This document shows, piece by piece, positions 60,382-64,000 of a DNA stretch of 64,000 nucleotides. A program made the translations under genes and the position numbers. Numbering within the stretch: position 1 is the stretch's first letter; each line of letters begins with the position of its first letter. The stretch is from DGNJ01 sp002388905 (GTDB taxonomy: Bacteria; Pseudomonadota; Gammaproteobacteria; Pseudomonadales; Porticoccaceae), in assembly GCA_036843405.1 (NCBI GenBank), contig DAITSJ010000009.1, positions 50,702 to 114,701 on the forward strand, given 5' to 3'. The notes beneath the pieces are model-generated. The model ran no database searches and was not told the origin of the DNA. It worked only from the letters and a program-made list of their open reading frames with translations.

Positions 60382-62478
60382 TCAGGAAACCACCACCCTT
60401 GCGGAGGCGACGTTGGTGACCCGGCGCCAGTGCGCGTTTTTGTTCCCCTCACGGTGGGAGGTGACCCGGGCGGTAACGAAATAGGTGCCGGGTTTTTCGT
60501 AGGCGTGGCGGGTCGACAGGCGCACGGCGGTTTCCTCGCCGCTCGTATCGCCATGTTCGGGGAACGCGCCCGTTCCGTCGAAGTCCCATTCCACGTCGAT
60601 AATGGTCCCCGCATTGGCCGGCACCTCGGCGGACACGGTCAGGTCGACGTCCTCACCGACCCTGACCTCGGCCCTCTCGCCGCCGTTGGCGGCAATCCTG
60701 ACTACCGGTTGAATGCCGCCGCGTTCCGCCGCTGATTCGGGCAGGGATACTTTACCGTCGCTGAACTCGAAAGCCGTGCCGGCGGGTTCGATACCCTTCT
60801 CCACCCAGTCGCACAGATCCACCAGGCTTTGTTCGATAACCGGCATGTAGTCGATAAGCCAGGTGGAACTGGCCCTGTCGGGACTGGATGGCAGGAAGCG
60901 GGGCGGTACGTGTTCGGCGTTTTCCGTCCAGCGCAGGCAGAACTTTTCCCGGGCTTTTTCCGGGCTTTCCACCTGCTCCACCGCCCGTTTGTAGACGATG
61001 CCCTGCGAGGGCCACAGGGAGGCGTCGTGGGTGTGGTGGACCCACAGCAACTTGCCTTTGTAGCGGCCGGAATAGGCGACGCCCATGAGCGGCGATTGCT
61101 GCGGCATATCGTGCTGGGGATAGACGGGACTGCCATCGAGGCGGAGAAAGTCGTTGGCGGGGTCCCCGGAAACATGGTGGCGATAATAATAGCAGTAGGC
61201 GAGAAAGGCGCGGTTGTCCACATGGACTTTGTCGCCGGCCCGGACACCGGTGAAGCGGAGGATATTGGCATCGCCGTGGCCGTCGCAAAACAATACGTCA
61301 CCGCCGTAGTTCATGCAGTAGAGTTGTCGGCCGGCGGCATCCCCGGTCAGTATTTTTACCCCGGTTCCCAGGCGATAGCCCGAATCGAGGCCTTCCAGTT
61401 GCACGGCGATGGGAAACTCCCCATGCTTGGCTGACATAAGCATGGCCATGGGCCGGGCGGTATCGTACTCGGGGCCGGCAAACATCGGGTCCTCGAGCAG
61501 GTCCTTGGCCCTGATAACCCGGCTCACGGCGATTTCCTGGTCGAGGATGTCCCCGGCCACCAGCTCGGGAAAATCGTGGCCCACATAGCCCGGACTGTTC
61601 CAGAAATCCCGGAAGTAGGCGGCGTCTTCTTCCTGAAGCATGTCGGCGATGGAGGTCCACAGCCACATCTGGCCCATGGGCTTGGCGATCATGAATTCGT
61701 CGCCCCGCGGATAACCCAGGCGGTATAGGTTTGCCAGCTCCTCGCGCTGGTGGGTATCCAGGGTTGCGAAGGGGTCGCCGCTGCCACCCGGTTGCATGGC
61801 GTCGATCACCTGGTGAATCTTCTCGCCCAGGACCCGCTGGACATTGAACATGCAGCCGAAATGGACGGGACCCTCGCTACGGATTCGCTCGGTGGTGCCG
61901 TGCTCGGCAATGGGCCCGCCACCCATGAAAGGCAAAGCGCCCTGGTAGACATCGGGGCCGTATTCCAGGCACAGGGGCGATCGGCGGCCGCCCCCGCTGC
62001 CGCCCCAGACATAGGCGTAGGCAGGCGCTTCTCCGTAAACCTGGGCCGCCACGTGTTTCGAGAAGCGGGCGGTCTCGATGCTGGCGCGATGACCGTAAAG
62101 GGTCGGGTCGTCACCGGCTTTGGCATCGATATCGTCGCCGATGTGGCCGGAATTGGATTCCACCATATAGCCGCCCAGGCGCACGATCATGGGCAGTCCG
62201 CCCACCATCTCGCCCATCAGGCCGCTGAATGCATCCTCGTGGCCGGCATGGGCCCCCTCGATGGGCTGAAACATGCGGCTTTTGTACTGTTCCTTCGGCG
62301 GAAAATAAAACTGGAACCGAGTGTCGCATTCGTGGAAGCCGCCGTGAATCAGGCGATGGGGGCAGGGCTCCTGGAGCTGCTCGTCCCGGTCTATATAGGG
62401 TTTGCCGAAAAAATCGTCGGTTACCCGGTAGGAATCGGTGTCTATGTCGGTGATGGTCTTATCGTTATAGGCGCTCAT
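60382..62478 (-). CDS. Alpha/beta-hydrolase-like protein with C-terminal PKD domain
   Basis: The 698-residue protein has a catalytic-looking region with YVWGGSGGGRRSPL (G-x-S-x-G-type nucleophile elbow) and a C-terminal PKD-type beta-sandwich (DVEWDFDGTGAFPE, then HAYEKPGTYFVTARV). There is no signal peptide, although PKD domains are usually extracellular. I do not recognise a specific esterase family; tannase- or depolymerase-like relatives are possible. It is divergent from another alpha/beta hydrolase (301 bp between them). Both may act on ester-containing substrates. Confidence 0.72.
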   Translation of the reverse strand: MSAYNDKTITDIDTDSYRVTDDFFGKPYIDRDEQLQEPCPHRLIHGGFHECDTRFQFYFPPKEQYKSRMFQPIEGAHAGHEDAFSGLMGEMVGGLPMIVRLGGYMVESNSGHIGDDIDAKAGDDPTLYGHRASIETARFSKHVAAQVYGEAPAYAYVWGGSGGGRRSPLCLEYGPDVYQGALPFMGGGPIAEHGTTERIRSEGPVHFGCMFNVQRVLGEKIHQVIDAMQPGGSGDPFATLDTHQREELANLYRLGYPRGDEFMIAKPMGQMWLWTSIADMLQEEDAAYFRDFWNSPGYVGHDFPELVAGDILDQEIAVSRVIRAKDLLEDPMFAGPEYDTARPMAMLMSAKHGEFPIAVQLEGLDSGYRLGTGVKILTGDAAGRQLYCMNYGGDVLFCDGHGDANILRFTGVRAGDKVHVDNRAFLAYCYYYRHHVSGDPANDFLRLDGSPVYPQHDMPQQSPLMGVAYSGRYKGKLLWVHHTHDASLWPSQGIVYKRAVEQVESPEKAREKFCLRWTENAEHVPPRFLPSSPDRASSTWLIDYMPVIEQSLVDLCDWVEKGIEPAGTAFEFSDGKVSLPESAAERGGIQPVVRIAANGGERAEVRVGEDVDLTVSAEVPANAGTIIDVEWDFDGTGAFPEHGDTSGEETAVRLSTRHAYEKPGTYFVTARVTSHREGNKNAHWRRVTNVASARVVVS

Positions 62479-62779
62479 GGGGTTCGCTCCCTGTGATGGT
62501 TGCAGCCGCGTTCCTGGTGCGAGCCGGCCGGTGACGTCCGCGTCCGGAGAACAATACGCAATATTTTTAAAGTTTACAACAATGACAAGTTTGTTCGGGC
62601 ATTTTCTAAGGCGTCGTGGCGGGCCCGTTCAGGGTGTGGCCGGGATGTGGTCGGGAGTGGTGTTTTCCCTTAAACTCTTTATTCGAAGAGGCTGTTGCCA
62701 GTTTCGAATTGTCGGTGTGGCAACAGGTACGGAATAAAAAACGGACAAGAAGCGATTGAAAGAGGGGAGAAACAATTTT

Positions 62780-63832
62780 ATGCATGCGATCGACCTTAGT
62801 ATTGATGTAACCGAGGCGGCGGATATCGGTATCAGCACCCACACTGCGGTTACTGTCTATCTGCCTGAAGGAGAGCTGGCATCGCCGCCGGTGGTCTGCT
62901 TCGGCTTTCCGGGAGGGGGTTACAGCCGTCACTACTACAGTTTCGATATGCCCGGCAGCGAAGGTGGCGGTGAAGCCGGTTACCACTGCCGGCGGGGCTG
63001 GATTTTCGTGGCCTGCGATCACCTGGGGGTGGGGGACTCCACCATCCCGGAGGGCAATGCCCTGACCTATGAAAATGTTGCCCGGGCCAACCAGGCAACG
63101 GTGGCGGCGGTCATGGATCACCTGGCCGATGGCGAAGTGCTCGACGGTTATCCGCGCATTGAAAACGCAGTCAAGCTGGGTATCGGCCAGTCCATGGGCG
63201 GTTGCTTCACCATCGTCCTCCAGGGGCAGCATGCCCCTTTCGACGGCATCGCCGTGCTGGGTTACAGCGCCATTCACACCCATGTGCCCACCCGCCCGGG
63301 AGCCCCCGAAGCGGTCTGGCCCTGGATACCCCGGGGCAGCGATCTCAATGACCCGATGGTGGTCAACCGCAGGGCCATGGCGGAAGCCGAAGGTCTGGTG
63401 GTGGCGGGGGGCGATTCTCTGAAAAAGGCCGGGGAGCAGGGGGAGCACCCCTTTTCCTGGTCGTTCCATTACGACGATGTGCCGGACGATGTGGTCAGGA
63501 CCGATCTTTACGCCGAGGACGAAAACGGCAAACTGCCGGTCTGGCGGTCAGCGACCACCCCGCCCTGTGCCATCCATATGGTTGCCCCCGGCACCGTGGC
63601 CCCGGAAGCGGCATCGATCCGGGTGCCGGTGCTGACGGCCACTGGCGAGCGGGACGTTGTGCCGGATCCCTGGCGTGAACCGGGGGCCTACCCGGGGGCG
63701 CCGGACATCACTGTCTTTGTCTGCCCCCGCATGGGCCATATGCACAATTTCGCCGGCACCCGGGAGACCTTCTGGCAACGCCTGCACCACTGGGGAACCG
63801 GTGTGGCGCTGATGCGCGATGCCCTCGAGTAG
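62780..63832 (+). CDS. Alpha/beta-hydrolase-fold esterase
   Basis: The 350-residue protein has the nucleophile elbow GQSMGG, an oxyanion-region GFPGGGYSRHYY, an acidic residue in TGERDVVPDP and the catalytic His in RMGHMHNFAG, which together make a complete Ser-Asp-His triad. No signal peptide. I start at ATG 62780 with GGGGAGA about 10 nt upstream; a TTG at 62756 gives a poorer N-terminus. It is divergent from the PKD-containing hydrolase. An ester or lactone is the expected substrate; which one is unknown. Confidence 0.85.
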   Translation: MHAIDLSIDVTEAADIGISTHTAVTVYLPEGELASPPVVCFGFPGGGYSRHYYSFDMPGSEGGGEAGYHCRRGWIFVACDHLGVGDSTIPEGNALTYENVARANQATVAAVMDHLADGEVLDGYPRIENAVKLGIGQSMGGCFTIVLQGQHAPFDGIAVLGYSAIHTHVPTRPGAPEAVWPWIPRGSDLNDPMVVNRRAMAEAEGLVVAGGDSLKKAGEQGEHPFSWSFHYDDVPDDVVRTDLYAEDENGKLPVWRSATTPPCAIHMVAPGTVAPEAASIRVPVLTATGERDVVPDPWREPGAYPGAPDITVFVCPRMGHMHNFAGTRETFWQRLHHWGTGVALMRDALE

Positions 63833-63867
63833 CCGGGCAGGCGTTGGCCGGGCCGCGTGGCGATGAT

Positions 63868-64000
63868 TTAGTCGTCGAGCCTGTAGGTCTCGGGACCGTG
63901 GAGCCGGGCTGCGTCGGCGGCGGGCGTGGACACGCCCAGCTGGTCGGTAGTGTCAAAAATCTTTCGCACTTTTCGGGCAGTGGTTTCAAGCTGACTGTTC
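63868..64000 (-). CDS. 3' end of an unfinished minus-strand gene
   Basis: The minus strand is open from the window edge to TAA at 63868-63870 (44 codons). The end reads ...VRKIFDTTDQLGVSTPAAD...ETYRLDD. The pattern of a KIFDTT helix followed by GVSTPAA recalls the C-terminal helix of Glu/Leu/Phe/Val dehydrogenases, but the segment is too short to assign. It is convergent with the preceding esterase. Confidence 0.45.
   Translation of the reverse strand, partial: NSQLETTARKVRKIFDTTDQLGVSTPAADAARLHGPETYRLDD

Noticed and set aside
1..64000. tRNA, rRNA, riboswitch or prophage features
   Set aside because: No cloverleaf-like sequence, rRNA segment, integrase or recognisable riboswitch core was found on either strand by eye; a covariance-model scan would be decisive.

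Overview
The window is high-GC, densely coded DNA, almost certainly from a gammaproteobacterium. The evidence is a TonB-dependent outer-membrane receptor, a cysJ-cysI assimilatory sulfite reductase pair, a long bifunctional PutA, and an MtrA/MtrB-type porin-cytochrome operon. I saw no tRNA, rRNA, CRISPR array, phage module or transposase. The gene content (many SDRs, two luciferase-like oxidoreductases, P450, TonB receptor, kinases) resembles environmental hydrophobic-compound degraders. The taxon below class level is inference.

Region 1 (about 0.6-30 kb) is a catabolic accessory region. A TonB receptor (618) is followed by ten consecutive forward genes up to 15723: two SDRs, two APH-type kinases, a CrtI-like FAD oxidoreductase, an NTF2-like protein, a luciferase-like monooxygenase, a ketosteroid-dehydrogenase-like flavoprotein, a cytoplasmic molybdopterin oxidoreductase and an MFS transporter. 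Next come a TetR regulator with an HsaA-like flavin monooxygenase, a P450 divergent from an AveC-like membrane protein, a second TetR, a second luciferase-like enzyme, a DUF1993 gene, two more SDRs, another MFS transporter, another NTF2-like protein, a second molybdopterin oxidoreductase and a nitroreductase. Together they look like uptake plus oxidative degradation of one or more alicyclic, terpenoid or steroid-like substrates; the substrate is not determined. A 265-bp MITE-like element (22949-23213) sits exactly at the stop codon of one SDR.

Region 2 (30-47 kb) is mostly housekeeping or stress: a phosphoesterase-like/glycosyltransferase fusion with a flippase-like partner, GAPDH, DUF488, a Mut7-C protein, 1-Cys peroxiredoxin, a DUF255 thioredoxin-fold protein, PutA, CysI and CysJ. 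Two further SDRs (47.0-48.7 kb) follow.

Region 3 (48.8-53.1 kb) is a tight operon for electron transfer across both membranes: a small tetraheme cytochrome, a decaheme MtrA/DmsE-type cytochrome, an MtrB/PioB-type outer-membrane barrel and a NapC/CymA-type membrane tetraheme cytochrome. No surface cytochrome and no terminal reductase are present. An FNR-like dyad lies upstream.

Region 4 (53-60.3 kb) holds a UbiA-family prenyltransferase, a divergent PRPP synthetase paralogue, then metal handling: a MerR regulator overlapping a Cu(I)-type P-ATPase behind a MerR-type promoter, a c-type cytochrome with a His-rich tail, and a permease with a natural His8 tract. The window closes with two divergent alpha/beta-hydrolase-like genes and the 3' end of an unfinished minus-strand gene.
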